Numbered from the stretch's first letter, positions 43,272 through 52,325 are shown. The stretch: 64,000 bases of DNA from Tenericutes bacterium ADurb.BinA124 (GCA_002068415.1 MVZM01000001.1:62001-126000); one strand, 5' to 3'. Made by a program: numbers and translations. The notes: generated from the sequence alone by a model not told the origin.

Positions 43272-45677
43272 ATGAGTAAGAAAACGGTCAAAAAGACAGT
43301 TAAAGTTGGAAAAAAAGTAAAGAAAACTTCCTCAAAAGCTAAAGTTTGGTTTGGTCTTTTTTCGTTTTTAATCGCTTTAGCTGTGGGTGGAACCGGTATT
43401 TACTATCATCAGGTGGCTGATACCGAAAACGAGCAAGTTGAGTTAATGATTGAAGAATTAAAAACTAGTTTGCCTACGCAAACAACGAACAATCTGACCC
43501 TTCCTAATCGTCTTTCCGGTTATCCGAATGTTGCTATTTCGTGGGTTTCCAGCAATCCCGCCGTCATTAGTGATGACGGTCAAGTATTTCGACCTCTTTA
43601 TGCCACTGGGAATAAAACGATTCGCTTAACAGCCACCTTTATCATCAAACCCGATGATGCTTTAGCACAAACATTTTTTACAACCTTCGGGATTTCCCCG
43701 CTTCAAGAAAGCTTTACAGTTAAAGTCATTTGTTTACCGATGACTAATGAAGAAAAAGTTACTCAAGCCTTAGCTTCATTATATGTTCCTTCCAAAACGG
43801 TTTCCGACATTGGCTTAACTACACAACTAGTTGAAGATGATGCCATGACAATCACTTGGTCAAGTGCTAATGATACGATTATCTCTGCAACCGGGAATGT
43901 TTTAGGCTTAGGCTCAACTTCTTTAACAGCGACAGTAACGCTGGGCAGTACAAGCGAACAGAAAACTTTTCCGATTGAAGTTGTTTCCGCTTATGATGAC
44001 ATCGTTTATACAAACCCGAATCTTTCAGAAATTAGTTCCGGGACTTATGCTAATGTTTGGAACAGCGATAATCTTGCTTTTAACCAAGCCATTATTGCCG
44101 AGGCCAACAATCAAAAAGTTGTCCGGATGAAGGCCAATTTACAAGCGACGATAACAACTTTGACGCTCATTGAAAATCCCGCTTCTATTAGTTTGCACTA
44201 TCAAATATATGCGACCGATGCTAATAAACTAAACAAAGTTAGTACGCTTAACATTCGTTATTCCCAGGATCAAACGCTTTGGACGACAGTGGCGACGGAA
44301 ACGATTGTTGATGGTCTTGCTCATCAAATCAATCTTGATTTATCCGCTTATCATAATGTCTATTTACAAATTTATACCAATTCGGAATATGCGACGGATT
44401 TAAGAATTGACATTAGAGATATTGTGATTAAGCGTAAAATTGCTGCTCATGATGTTCAAGAATGGTTAAATAAAGAAGTTGTTAAGAAAACATCGTCATC
44501 GTTTAATTTATTAAAAACGACCGCTTTTGGTGGGAGCATCGTTTGGAACAGTGCGCAACCCGAGCTTATTTCCGCTATGGGGAAAGTCACCCAACCAGAA
44601 GAAACGACCAAAGTTTCGATGAGGGCCGAGATTACCGGCTTACCCTTTGCGGTTAGTTTTCAATATGATCTGCAAATCAACGGTTTAAATACCGTGGAAC
44701 CAGTAGAAATTTATTTTATCGATTTAGGAAAATACGGGCAAAGCGATTCCGGAGAATCAATTTACTTTCGCATCGGTGCTTATGATGTCTTAGTTGATGC
44801 CGGTGATAACTATAAAACATCGAATCAAGCGATTAAAGAAGTCATTGATAAGTATAGTGAGGATCGAATTATTGATTTAGTGATTGCTACCCATCCCGAT
44901 GCCGATCATATTGGTGGTATGAGTTTTGTTTTTAGTGAATACCAAGTGCTAAACTTGCTCCAATTCCACGGAACACATACCACGCAATTATATGAAAAGT
45001 ATGTCAGCAGTTATCAAGCGGAGGGTTTAGTTAAAGAATGCCTTATTACCGATGCCATGAATAACGCCAATGGCTGTTCACAGATCATTGAAATTGCGCC
45101 CTCGGTTACCATTAACTTAATTGAAACCGGTTATTACGAAACGGTCGAACCGAACGGTCGCAGTATTGTCTTTATTTTGGAAGCCTACGGCACAAAAGTT
45201 TTATTAACCGGTGATGCTGATAATAACGACGGCCGTACGGTTGAAGCTAATTATCAACAAGCTGTTGGTGATATTGATATTCTTAAAGCGGTTCATCATG
45301 GCACCAGCCATGGTTCGACTTTGGAATTTTTAAAATCATCAAGACCGGAAGTCGTCATCATTACCAACGGGAATTATTTTGGAAACAAACATGGCCATCC
45401 GACCGCCGATGCCATCAACCGCATTTATCAAGCGAACAATCAAACACAAATTTATGCGGTTGTTGGGGGTGATGTTCTGGATTGTACGGTGACAGCCTCC
45501 AATAGTTACCAATGCAATGTAACGGATCGCTTTTTAGATCGCAATGGGACGATTAATATTACGATTGATAATCACGGTTACGAGATTCAAGTCGAATATT
45601 TCGATATGCCTTTGGAATTATCAAAGACACAGTTTTGGAAAACGCACCCCTTAAAAGAGTTTGAATACGGCAATTAA
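43272..45677 (+). CDS. Membrane-anchored Ig-like protein with ComEC-type metallo-beta-lactamase domain
   Basis: The 801-residue protein has a very basic N-terminus and one membrane helix (about 27-47). Atypical Ig-like domains (60-155, 160-240) and a beta-sandwich part (250-385) follow, with a third Ig-like domain to about 475. From about 485 to 720 lies a metallo-beta-lactamase domain like that of ComEC: IYFIDLGKYGQSD, THPDADHIGG (about 540-549), LLTGDAD, VHHGTSHGS. With one helix the enzyme faces outside. ComEC-type domains cleave DNA or phosphodiesters, so a surface nuclease or phosphodiesterase is plausible. It is last in the operon from 38293. Confidence 0.85.
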   Translation: MSKKTVKKTVKVGKKVKKTSSKAKVWFGLFSFLIALAVGGTGIYYHQVADTENEQVELMIEELKTSLPTQTTNNLTLPNRLSGYPNVAISWVSSNPAVISDDGQVFRPLYATGNKTIRLTATFIIKPDDALAQTFFTTFGISPLQESFTVKVICLPMTNEEKVTQALASLYVPSKTVSDIGLTTQLVEDDAMTITWSSANDTIISATGNVLGLGSTSLTATVTLGSTSEQKTFPIEVVSAYDDIVYTNPNLSEISSGTYANVWNSDNLAFNQAIIAEANNQKVVRMKANLQATITTLTLIENPASISLHYQIYATDANKLNKVSTLNIRYSQDQTLWTTVATETIVDGLAHQINLDLSAYHNVYLQIYTNSEYATDLRIDIRDIVIKRKIAAHDVQEWLNKEVVKKTSSSFNLLKTTAFGGSIVWNSAQPELISAMGKVTQPEETTKVSMRAEITGLPFAVSFQYDLQINGLNTVEPVEIYFIDLGKYGQSDSGESIYFRIGAYDVLVDAGDNYKTSNQAIKEVIDKYSEDRIIDLVIATHPDADHIGGMSFVFSEYQVLNLLQFHGTHTTQLYEKYVSSYQAEGLVKECLITDAMNNANGCSQIIEIAPSVTINLIETGYYETVEPNGRSIVFILEAYGTKVLLTGDADNNDGRTVEANYQQAVGDIDILKAVHHGTSHGSTLEFLKSSRPEVVIITNGNYFGNKHGHPTADAINRIYQANNQTQIYAVVGGDVLDCTVTASNSYQCNVTDRFLDRNGTINITIDNHGYEIQVEYFDMPLELSKTQFWKTHPLKEFEYGN

Positions 45678-45694
45678 ATTGTTTAAAAAACCTT

Positions 45695-45722
45695 TTGAAA
45701 AAAGTGATAAATATAGTATAAT
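45695..45722 (+). promoter_or_regulatory. Promoter of the EF-G-like gene
   Basis: TTGAAA at 45695-45700 and TATAAT at 45717-45722 with a 16-base spacer. Confidence 0.78.
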
Positions 45723-45763
45723 AGCAATAGTGTTAAAAAAACGTTTTCTCATTGGAGGTATAT

Positions 45764-47824
45764 ATGAAAGAGTATAAAACGAACGAAATCAGGAATGTCG
45801 CTATCTTAGGTCATTTAGGTTCCGGAAAGACCAGTTTTGGTGAATCCGTCCTTTTTGTGTCCAAAGCGATTGAAAAGAAAGGTGAGGTTGAACGGAAAAC
45901 AACGGTTGGTGATTATTCATTGGAATCACAAAACCGGATGACGACCTTATCGTCTTCTTTACTTCCTGGGGAATGGAAGAATAATAAAATTAATTTCATC
46001 GACACTCCGGGTTCAGAAGAGATGATTGGCGAGTTGGAAAATGTTCTGTCGGTTGTGGAAGGGGCCATCGTTTTAATTGATGCCACCAAGGGAGTTGAAG
46101 TAGGAACGGAACGTGTTTGGGAAGAACTGCGTAAACGCCAAATTCCGATTATTATTGTCATGAATAAACTCGACAAAGAAAATATTAAATATGATCAAGC
46201 TATTGACAGTGTCAAAAGCAAATTGAGTTCGAAGGCTTTTGAATTTACGATTCCGTATGGAACGGATGTCCATTTTACCGGTTTTGCTGATGTGGTTTTG
46301 AAAAAAGGCTTTCAAGCCACGGATCATAATAGTGTCGAAGGCGCCATCCCCAGTGCCTTAGTTTCTAAAGTTGAAGAGCAATACGATATCTTGATGGAGA
46401 AGGTTGCGGAAACAAGCGAAGAATTACTGGAAAAATATTTTAGCGGTGAACCTTTAACGGCTGAAGAAATTCGTTTCGGTTTGCATCAAGGTGTTTTAGC
46501 CGGCGATATCTTCCCGATTGTCGCCGCTTCCGGAATCAAGAACATCGGCGTTTCCTCTCTTTTAGATATGATTATTGATTATTTACCAGCTCCGGATGCT
46601 CTTCCCGCCAAACTTGGTTTTGACCCCAAGAGCAAAGAAGAAGTCAAACGTGAAATTAGTGTTAATGCTCCGCTTTCGGGAATGGTTTTTAAAACCATTA
46701 TTGACCCGTTTGTCGGGACGGTGACTTTATTTAAAGTGTCATCGGGTGTTATTCGCAGCGGGCAAGAAGTTTATATCGGTGAAATCGATACGACGGTGAA
46801 AATCTCGCAATTATTTGTCATGCGCGGTAAAAACCAAATTAATGTTGATGCGGTTTGGGCCGGGGATATTGGTGCCGTTTCCAAAGTCACAGAATTTTTA
46901 AATGGCGTTACTTTCTCTGACAAAAAAGAACCCATCGTCTATCCCAAGGTTGAACACAGTAGTCCCACCATTTATGTAGCCATTGTTCCGAAAAACAAAC
47001 AGGATGAAGATAAGATTTCGACTTCTTTACAAAGATTGCGTTTGGAAGACGATACCTTTGAAATTAAGCGTAATCCCGAAACATCGCAATTGTTAATCGG
47101 TGGTCAAGGGATGACCCATATCGGTTATATTCTCGAACGGATGAAAAATATGTTTAAAGTCGATGTCGATATTACCGATCAAAAAGTCGTTTATCGGGAA
47201 ACAATTCGCTCTAAAGGTGAAGCCCAAGGTCGTCATAAAAAACAATCGGGCGGTGCCGGTCAATTTGGCGATGTTTGGATTCGTTTTGAACCATGTAAAG
47301 AAGATTTCATTTTTGCGGAGGAAGTTGTCGGTGGTTCAGTGCCGAAGAATTTCTTCCCAGCAGTAGAAAAAGGTTTAATGGAAACTTTAGAACATGGCCC
47401 ATTAGCTGGATTCCCCGTGATTGGTGTGAAAGCCACCCTTTACTATGGTTCTTATCATCCGGTTGACTCAAATGAAATTTCCTTTAAATTAGCCGCCGGC
47501 TTAGCTTTTAAGAATGCGGTTGAGAAAATTCGCCCCACTATTTTGGAACCGATTTGCCAAGTCAATGTGGTTGTGAAAGACGAATTTGTTGGTGATATCA
47601 TGGGTGATATGACCAAACGTCGTGGTCGTGTTCTCGGTATGGAACAACGTAATGGCGTTCAAGAGATTATTGCGGAAGTTCCGGAAGCGGAAATTACCAA
47701 ATATACGGTCGATTTAAAAGCTATGACCCAAGCCAGTGGTCGTTTTAGCCGTAAATTCTTACGCTATGAAGAAGTTCCTGAAATGCTAGTTAAGAAAATC
47801 ATTGAAGAATATAAAAAGAATTAG
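45764..47824 (+). CDS. Elongation factor G-like GTPase (EF-G paralogue)
   Basis: ATG 45764 with a GGAGG site gives 686 residues. A TTG at 45752 overlapping the site is rejected. GTPase motifs are GHLGSGKTS (about residue 16), DTPGSEE and NKLDKE. Domains II-V follow, with RHKKQSGGAGQFGDVWIRFE and the PICQVNVVVKDEFVGDIMGD segment of the EF-G fold. The switch region (LESQNRMTTL) lacks the ERGITI of canonical EF-G, placing it in the EF-G-like class (FusA2 type) rather than the main translocase. Its role may be ribosome recycling or stress. It has its own promoter. Confidence 0.9.
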   Translation: MKEYKTNEIRNVAILGHLGSGKTSFGESVLFVSKAIEKKGEVERKTTVGDYSLESQNRMTTLSSSLLPGEWKNNKINFIDTPGSEEMIGELENVLSVVEGAIVLIDATKGVEVGTERVWEELRKRQIPIIIVMNKLDKENIKYDQAIDSVKSKLSSKAFEFTIPYGTDVHFTGFADVVLKKGFQATDHNSVEGAIPSALVSKVEEQYDILMEKVAETSEELLEKYFSGEPLTAEEIRFGLHQGVLAGDIFPIVAASGIKNIGVSSLLDMIIDYLPAPDALPAKLGFDPKSKEEVKREISVNAPLSGMVFKTIIDPFVGTVTLFKVSSGVIRSGQEVYIGEIDTTVKISQLFVMRGKNQINVDAVWAGDIGAVSKVTEFLNGVTFSDKKEPIVYPKVEHSSPTIYVAIVPKNKQDEDKISTSLQRLRLEDDTFEIKRNPETSQLLIGGQGMTHIGYILERMKNMFKVDVDITDQKVVYRETIRSKGEAQGRHKKQSGGAGQFGDVWIRFEPCKEDFIFAEEVVGGSVPKNFFPAVEKGLMETLEHGPLAGFPVIGVKATLYYGSYHPVDSNEISFKLAAGLAFKNAVEKIRPTILEPICQVNVVVKDEFVGDIMGDMTKRRGRVLGMEQRNGVQEIIAEVPEAEITKYTVDLKAMTQASGRFSRKFLRYEEVPEMLVKKIIEEYKKN

Positions 47825-47848
47825 GGTCGATTATTCGACTCTTTTCTC
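47823..47848 (+). terminator. Short terminator after EF-G-like gene
   Basis: AGGGTCGA (47823-47830) pairs with TCGACTCT (47835-47842) and is followed by TTTTCT; the next gene starts 13 bases later, so some readthrough is likely. Confidence 0.6.
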
Positions 47849-47860
47849 GTTGGGGTTTCT

Positions 47861-48706
47861 ATGCGCTTACAATTTATCATTGACAAAGACGATGTTGTTA
47901 AGAACTTTTTAAAAAGAAATCATATTTCTAAGCGCCTCGGTCGAAAAATTAAATGGAACGGCACTATTTATATTAATGGATTAGAAGCCGGAAATTGGTT
48001 TAGCATTCATCCTGGTGATGTCTTAGAGATCCATTTTGATGAAGAAATTAATTCGGAAATCGTCGCTTCACCTTGGCCTGTAGAAGTCCTTTTTGAAGAT
48101 GAATATTTACTAGTTGTGAACAAACCGGCAAACTTAGCAAGTCAGCCCTCTCATAAATATTATGAAGATAATTTAATCAGTCGTTTAAAGTTCTACTTTG
48201 AGAAAAACAATATCAACAGCAATGTTCATTTAGTCAATCGTTTAGACTTGAGTACTTCGGGCTTGGTTTTGGTTGCGAAAAACGGTTTTGTTCACCACCT
48301 TTTAATGAAAACCGCGATTGACAAAAAATACTTAGCTGTTGTGGAAGGGAAGATGCCGACAGCTTCAGGAGTAATTGCTTTACCGATTGAACGCGATAAT
48401 CATCCCATCAAAAGAAAAGTAAGTGCGGAAGGGAAGCATTCAGTTACGGAATTTCGGGTTATCAAAAGTGAAGACCAAAGTTTATTGGAACTGACCTTGC
48501 GAACGGGGCGTTGTCATCAAATTCGTGTCCATCTATCATCTTTGAAGCATCCCATTGTTGGTGATAAATTATATGGAACCGGAAAGGATGTGCTCATGCT
48601 TCATGCTTTTTTGATAAAATTTATCCATCCTTTCACAAACAAAGTTGTGAAAATTGTTAATTATCCGGATTGGTTAAAAAATAATGACCATTTATGGGAT
48701 TATTGA
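47861..48706 (+). CDS. RluA-family pseudouridine synthase
   Basis: The 281-residue protein has an N-terminal S4-like part (1-75). The RluA catalytic core starts at VNKPANLASQPS, with HLVNRLDLSTSGLVL (catalytic Asp129) and RTGRCHQIRVHLS near residue 210. It isomerises uridine in rRNA or tRNA. Family members RluA, RluC, RluD and the Firmicute RluD paralogues cannot be told apart here. It lies downstream of the EF-G paralogue, both acting in translation. Confidence 0.92.
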   Translation: MRLQFIIDKDDVVKNFLKRNHISKRLGRKIKWNGTIYINGLEAGNWFSIHPGDVLEIHFDEEINSEIVASPWPVEVLFEDEYLLVVNKPANLASQPSHKYYEDNLISRLKFYFEKNNINSNVHLVNRLDLSTSGLVLVAKNGFVHHLLMKTAIDKKYLAVVEGKMPTASGVIALPIERDNHPIKRKVSAEGKHSVTEFRVIKSEDQSLLELTLRTGRCHQIRVHLSSLKHPIVGDKLYGTGKDVLMLHAFLIKFIHPFTNKVVKIVNYPDWLKNNDHLWDY

Positions 48707-48717
48707 AGTAGTATTTA

Positions 48718-48746
48718 TTGATTTAGCTTGTTTCTTGTGTTATAAT
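48718..48746 (+). promoter_or_regulatory. Promoter of the Wzz/BY-kinase operon
   Basis: TTGATT at 48718-48723 and TATAAT at 48741-48746 with a 17-base spacer. Confidence 0.78.
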
Positions 48747-48780
48747 TGCAAATGGATTATAGAATTGGAAGGTTAAAAAA

Positions 48781-49542
48781 ATGAATGAAGAAATGATTAG
48801 AAATGAAGAAGTTTCAGTAAATGAGGGCTTTTCCCTCATGGAATTAATTACCATTATTAAAAACAATATCATTTATTTAATTGTTATTACTGTTGTCTTT
48901 TTTGTTTTAGGTTTTATTTATACGAATTATTTTGTGACGCCGATGTACACTTCATCAATCGATATGATTATCTATGTTGCTGATACGGAAACTTCAGGAA
49001 CGGATACGGCACGGATGAGCACAGCAGATAAAGTATCGGAAAACATTAAAGAATTTATTAAATTTAAAGATATTATTGAAATTGTTATTGAAAAAGAAAA
49101 TTTGCCCTATAAATGGCATTATATTAGAGAGCATATTACGACCAAGGATATCGGCGCGGCAACGGCGGTAACTGTTACTTATGAAGACGCTGATCCGGTC
49201 ATGGCTAGGAAAATTGTGATTGCCTTAGCTAATGAGTTAGCTCGTAATATTAATACCAAAGTTCCGGGTCAGGATCCGGATGCCTTACGCTTTGCTTCCG
49301 AAACGATTACTTTACAAAACACCCCGGATTATAATCCGAACCAAGAGCCCTCTTCACCGAATAAATTACTTTATTATGTTATTAGTCTTTTGTTGGGCTT
49401 AATTGTCGGTGTTGGTTTTATCTTCCTGAAAGAAACACTATCAACGCGTTATAATTCAAAAAGTGAAGTCGAAAGAGTTCTGCAACTTCCGGTCATTGCT
49501 TTAATTCCTCAACTTGAAAACAATGGTGACAAACATGTTTGA
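48781..49542 (+). CDS. Polysaccharide chain-length/co-polymerase protein (Wzz/CpsC-like)
   Basis: The 253-residue protein has two membrane helices (about 33-53 and 197-217). They enclose an extracellular loop, with MYTSSIDMIIYVADTETSG after the first and PSSPNKLLYYVISLLLGLIV at the second. The proline-rich second helix is a Wzz family trait. In Gram-positive bacteria this activator subunit (CpsC/CapA) pairs with a separate cytoplasmic tyrosine kinase, which is the next gene. It controls length and export of a surface polysaccharide. Confidence 0.9.
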   Translation: MNEEMIRNEEVSVNEGFSLMELITIIKNNIIYLIVITVVFFVLGFIYTNYFVTPMYTSSIDMIIYVADTETSGTDTARMSTADKVSENIKEFIKFKDIIEIVIEKENLPYKWHYIREHITTKDIGAATAVTVTYEDADPVMARKIVIALANELARNINTKVPGQDPDALRFASETITLQNTPDYNPNQEPSSPNKLLYYVISLLLGLIVGVGFIFLKETLSTRYNSKSEVERVLQLPVIALIPQLENNGDKHV

Positions 49543-50269
49543 TTTTAAAAAGTTTAAGAAAAAAAATCGTTTAGAACAAGAGTACAACATCGTTGTTGCT
49601 ACTAAACCGAATTCGGCTTATGCGGAAAGTTTTCGAAAAATTCCGATTGATTTAAAATATTCCAGCGTTGATAATGAACCGCGAGTAATTCAAATCACTT
49701 CTTCGGTTGCCGGTGAACACAAAACGACAACGGCTACCAATTTAGCGGCTGTTTATGTGGAATTAGGGAAAAAGGTCATTTTAGTCGATTGTGACTTACG
49801 AAAACCTAAGATTCATCGCGCGGTAGAGATTTTGAACGATGATGGACTTTCGAGTTTTTTAATTGACAAAGTTGACAAATCACAGCTCATTAAAAAGACT
49901 AAATATAATTTTGATGTTATTAATGCTGGCGAAGTTGTGCCTTTTCCCCATGTCGTTTTACGAAGTGAAAAATTTCAAAAACTGATTAAAGAATTACGTG
50001 ATATGTATGACTATGTCATTTTGGACTGCCCGCCGGTCTTGTTGGTAACCGATAGTTTAATTATTTCCGAAGTTGTTGACAAAACTTTGTTTGTTATCAA
50101 TCAACAACTTACTTCCAAGAGTGAGACTAAAGAAGCGATTACCTTATTAAGAGAAGCTAATGCCGATTTAGCGGGAATCATTTTAAGTAATGTCAGTCGC
50201 AAAGTATCTAATTATGGCTATCGATATGGCTATCGTTACAAATATCGATACTATTCAAGAAAAGAGTAG
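49535..50269 (+). CDS. Bacterial tyrosine kinase (CpsD/CapB-like)
   Basis: ATG 49535 (GGTGA site) gives 244 residues and overlaps the Wzz gene by eight bases. Walker A is SSVAGEHKTTTATNLA near residue 57, with His in place of the usual Gly of GEGKTTT. Walker A' VILVDCDLRKPK and Walker B YVILDCPPV are normal. The C-terminus has the Tyr-rich autophosphorylation tail YGYRYGYRYKYRYY. It phosphorylates itself and polysaccharide enzymes, with the Wzz partner as activator. Confidence 0.92.
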   Translation: MFDFKKFKKKNRLEQEYNIVVATKPNSAYAESFRKIPIDLKYSSVDNEPRVIQITSSVAGEHKTTTATNLAAVYVELGKKVILVDCDLRKPKIHRAVEILNDDGLSSFLIDKVDKSQLIKKTKYNFDVINAGEVVPFPHVVLRSEKFQKLIKELRDMYDYVILDCPPVLLVTDSLIISEVVDKTLFVINQQLTSKSETKEAITLLREANADLAGIILSNVSRKVSNYGYRYGYRYKYRYYSRKE

Positions 50270-50274
50270 TTTTC

Positions 50275-50973
50275 ATGATTGATGTCCATACTCACATTTT
50301 ACCGTTTGTGGATGATGGTTCGGAAAGTTTAGAAGAATCATTTCGTATGATTGAACGGGAAATAAGTTTAGGTATTACGGACATTATCATTACTTCCCAC
50401 GCTCTACGGCTTGATTTAAAAAAGGTTTCCAAGCAGGAATTAATTGATGCGTTCACTCAGTTTTACACTCTTGTTCAACAAAAATATGATGTGAGATTAT
50501 ATTTAGGTCAAGAGATTGCTTACTCTGACAAAATGATATCATTATTAAAAAACAAGGAATTATTGACCATCAATAACAGTGAATATTTACTATTAGAATT
50601 GCCCTATGATGAACCCATCAATGACATTGATGAAGTTATTTTTAGTTGTCGCATCCTCGGTTATAAAGTCATTATTGCTCATGTGGAAAGATATTATTAC
50701 TATGACTTTAAAAAACTTGTGGAATTAAAAAAATTAGGAGTCTTGTTTCAGGTTAACAGCAATAGTATTACCGGCCGAAGTGGCAAAAACATCCAAAAAA
50801 CAGCTTTGAAACTAATTAAAGGGAAGATGGTTGAATTAGTTGGCAGCGATGTTCATGCCTTTCGTCACAATGATATGGATGAAGCTTTTTCCCTTGTTTC
50901 TCGTCGCTTTGGTGAGGAAATGGCGGATTGGCTTTTTTCCAAAAATGCGAAGCAATTGTTTAACATTCTTTGA
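50275..50973 (+). CDS. PHP-type protein tyrosine phosphatase (CpsB/YwqE-like)
   Basis: The 232-residue protein starts MIDVHTHILPFVDDGSES, the PHP phosphatase opening with metal-binding His and Asp. TSHALR, LGQEIAYSDKM, IIAHVERYYYY and GSDVHAFRHND carry the remaining ligands. It removes phosphate from the tyrosine tail of the kinase five bases upstream, completing the Wzz-kinase-phosphatase switch. Tight spacing suggests a three-gene operon. Confidence 0.92.
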   Translation: MIDVHTHILPFVDDGSESLEESFRMIEREISLGITDIIITSHALRLDLKKVSKQELIDAFTQFYTLVQQKYDVRLYLGQEIAYSDKMISLLKNKELLTINNSEYLLLELPYDEPINDIDEVIFSCRILGYKVIIAHVERYYYYDFKKLVELKKLGVLFQVNSNSITGRSGKNIQKTALKLIKGKMVELVGSDVHAFRHNDMDEAFSLVSRRFGEEMADWLFSKNAKQLFNIL

Positions 50974-50989
50974 TATTTTAGAAAAACGG

Positions 50990-51018
50990 TTGAATTAACC
51001 GCTGATTTTTAGTATAAT
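50990..51018 (+). promoter_or_regulatory. Promoter of the Ig-like lipoprotein gene
   Basis: TTGAAT at 50990-50995 and TATAAT at 51013-51018 with a 17-base spacer. A CGGTT/AACCG hairpin overlaps the -35 and may end the phosphatase transcript. Confidence 0.75.
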
Positions 51019-51046
51019 GTTATGGAAAGAAGAAGTGAGGAAAAAC

Positions 51047-52216
51047 ATGAAAAAAATCATTTCATATTTATTGTTGGGCGTATTGGCTCTTTTATTAGTA
51101 GGATGTAAAAAAGATGATCCTGTTTATACTTTAACATTATCCGGAGCGGATACGGTTGAAGTTGGTGCAGAAATTACTTTAACGGCTACCTCCACAAAAC
51201 CGCAAGCGGTGTTTGTGTGGAGTTCGTCCGATGATGCGGTGGCGACAGTTAAGGATGGCTTAGTAAAGGGTGTTTCGAAAGGAACAGCGGTCATTAAAGT
51301 TACGGTTGCCGATGTTGGCGAAAAGACCTTGACCGTGACCGTAACGGAAAAAGTCGTTTTCACTTTAGCGTTAAGCGGTGAGGAGACAGTCAAAGTTGGC
51401 GAAACGATTACTTTAACGGCTACCTCCACAAAACCACAAGCGGTGTTTGTCTGGAGTTCGTCTAATGATGCGGTGGCGACAGTTAAGGATGGTTTAGTAA
51501 AGGGTGTTTCGAAAGGAACAGCGGTCATTAAAGTTACGGTTGCCGATGTTGGCGAAAAGAGTATGACCGTGACGGTGACTGAGGAAGTCGTTATTATCAC
51601 CCCGAAAGAATATACACCCGCCGAATTAAAGGATTTATTGGAAGGCGTTTTGGATGATTATTCAAAAGGCTTAGCCGGTTATGTGAAGATTGAAGCCGTC
51701 AATGGTCCTAATGTCTTAACTTCCGAGTTAATGTTTAATTTTAATAATGATCCGGGCATTGAATCGATGATGTATACTTTAAACGGAACCGAAGTCGCTC
51801 ATGTTTATGTAAAAGATGGAATTGCTTACATGCTTCGCAATCAAGCAAAGACGAAAGCGGAAATGACAGCGACGGAAGAAGCAACCATTATCAATAATTA
51901 CGGGTTTGATAAATTCGTTCAAAGTGTTGCGGCTTTCTACTCCGAAGTTGAATTCTATGATGCTTTGACATTCGTTTCCCGTGTTGACGATGTGTTAACT
52001 TATAACCTGGACTTAGCGGGCTATTTAGGTGATGTTTTTGTGACAGAAGGCAAAGATTCGATTACATTGAAGGTTTATTTAGGGGCTGAGGATATTGTCC
52101 TAAAAGTGGAAACTTTAATTGTAAAAGGAACACAAAACAACTACACTATTTTGGAGTTTAAAGGTTTAGGACCACAAACAATTCCTTATCCCGTTGATTT
52201 AGATGCTTATGAATAA
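51047..52216 (+). CDS. Lipoprotein with two tandem Ig-like domains
   Basis: ATG 51047 (GAGG site) gives 389 residues with a lipobox LLLVGC (Cys near residue 20). Two Big_2-type domains of 78 residues are nearly identical (GAEITLTATSTKPQAVFVWS versus GETITLTATSTKPQAVFVWS). The C-terminal region of about 200 residues has no recognised motif. It may be a surface adhesion or ligand-binding protein in the envelope. It is ended by a strong terminator. Confidence 0.82.
   Translation: MKKIISYLLLGVLALLLVGCKKDDPVYTLTLSGADTVEVGAEITLTATSTKPQAVFVWSSSDDAVATVKDGLVKGVSKGTAVIKVTVADVGEKTLTVTVTEKVVFTLALSGEETVKVGETITLTATSTKPQAVFVWSSSNDAVATVKDGLVKGVSKGTAVIKVTVADVGEKSMTVTVTEEVVIITPKEYTPAELKDLLEGVLDDYSKGLAGYVKIEAVNGPNVLTSELMFNFNNDPGIESMMYTLNGTEVAHVYVKDGIAYMLRNQAKTKAEMTATEEATIINNYGFDKFVQSVAAFYSEVEFYDALTFVSRVDDVLTYNLDLAGYLGDVFVTEGKDSITLKVYLGAEDIVLKVETLIVKGTQNNYTILEFKGLGPQTIPYPVDLDAYE
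51125..51592 (+). repeat. Two tandem 234-bp coding repeats
   Basis: Units 51125-51358 and 51359-51592 encode the two Ig-like domains. The core (about 51172-51340 and its copy) differs at only a few bases, pointing to recent duplication or gene conversion. Confidence 0.88.
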
Positions 52217-52222
52217 TGACCT

Positions 52223-52258
52223 AAAAACTATTTAGAGAAACCTAAATAGTTTTTTTTA
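52223..52258. terminator. Terminator after Ig-like lipoprotein gene
   Basis: A 13-bp stem (AAAAACTATTTAG at 52223-52235 with CTAAATAGTTTTT from 52242) is followed by further T. Confidence 0.9.
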
Positions 52259-52297
52259 TTTAAAAAGTAAAATGTTGTTTTAAAAAGCCAGCGTTTG

Positions 52298-52306
52298 TGA
52301 TAAAAT
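52298..52306 (+). promoter_or_regulatory. Extended -10 promoter of the glycine cleavage operon
   Basis: TGATAAAAT (TG-N-TAAAAT) lies at 52298-52306; a TTGTTT at 52275-52280 is 20 bases upstream of the hexamer, too far for a strong -35. The 67 bases between terminator and gene hold no glycine riboswitch. Confidence 0.5.
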
Positions 52307-52325
52307 AAATAGGGAAATATAAAAA

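Noticed and set aside
52217-52325. Glycine riboswitch before the gcv operon
   Set aside because: The gap is only about 109 bases, half of it terminator, with none of the riboswitch stems.
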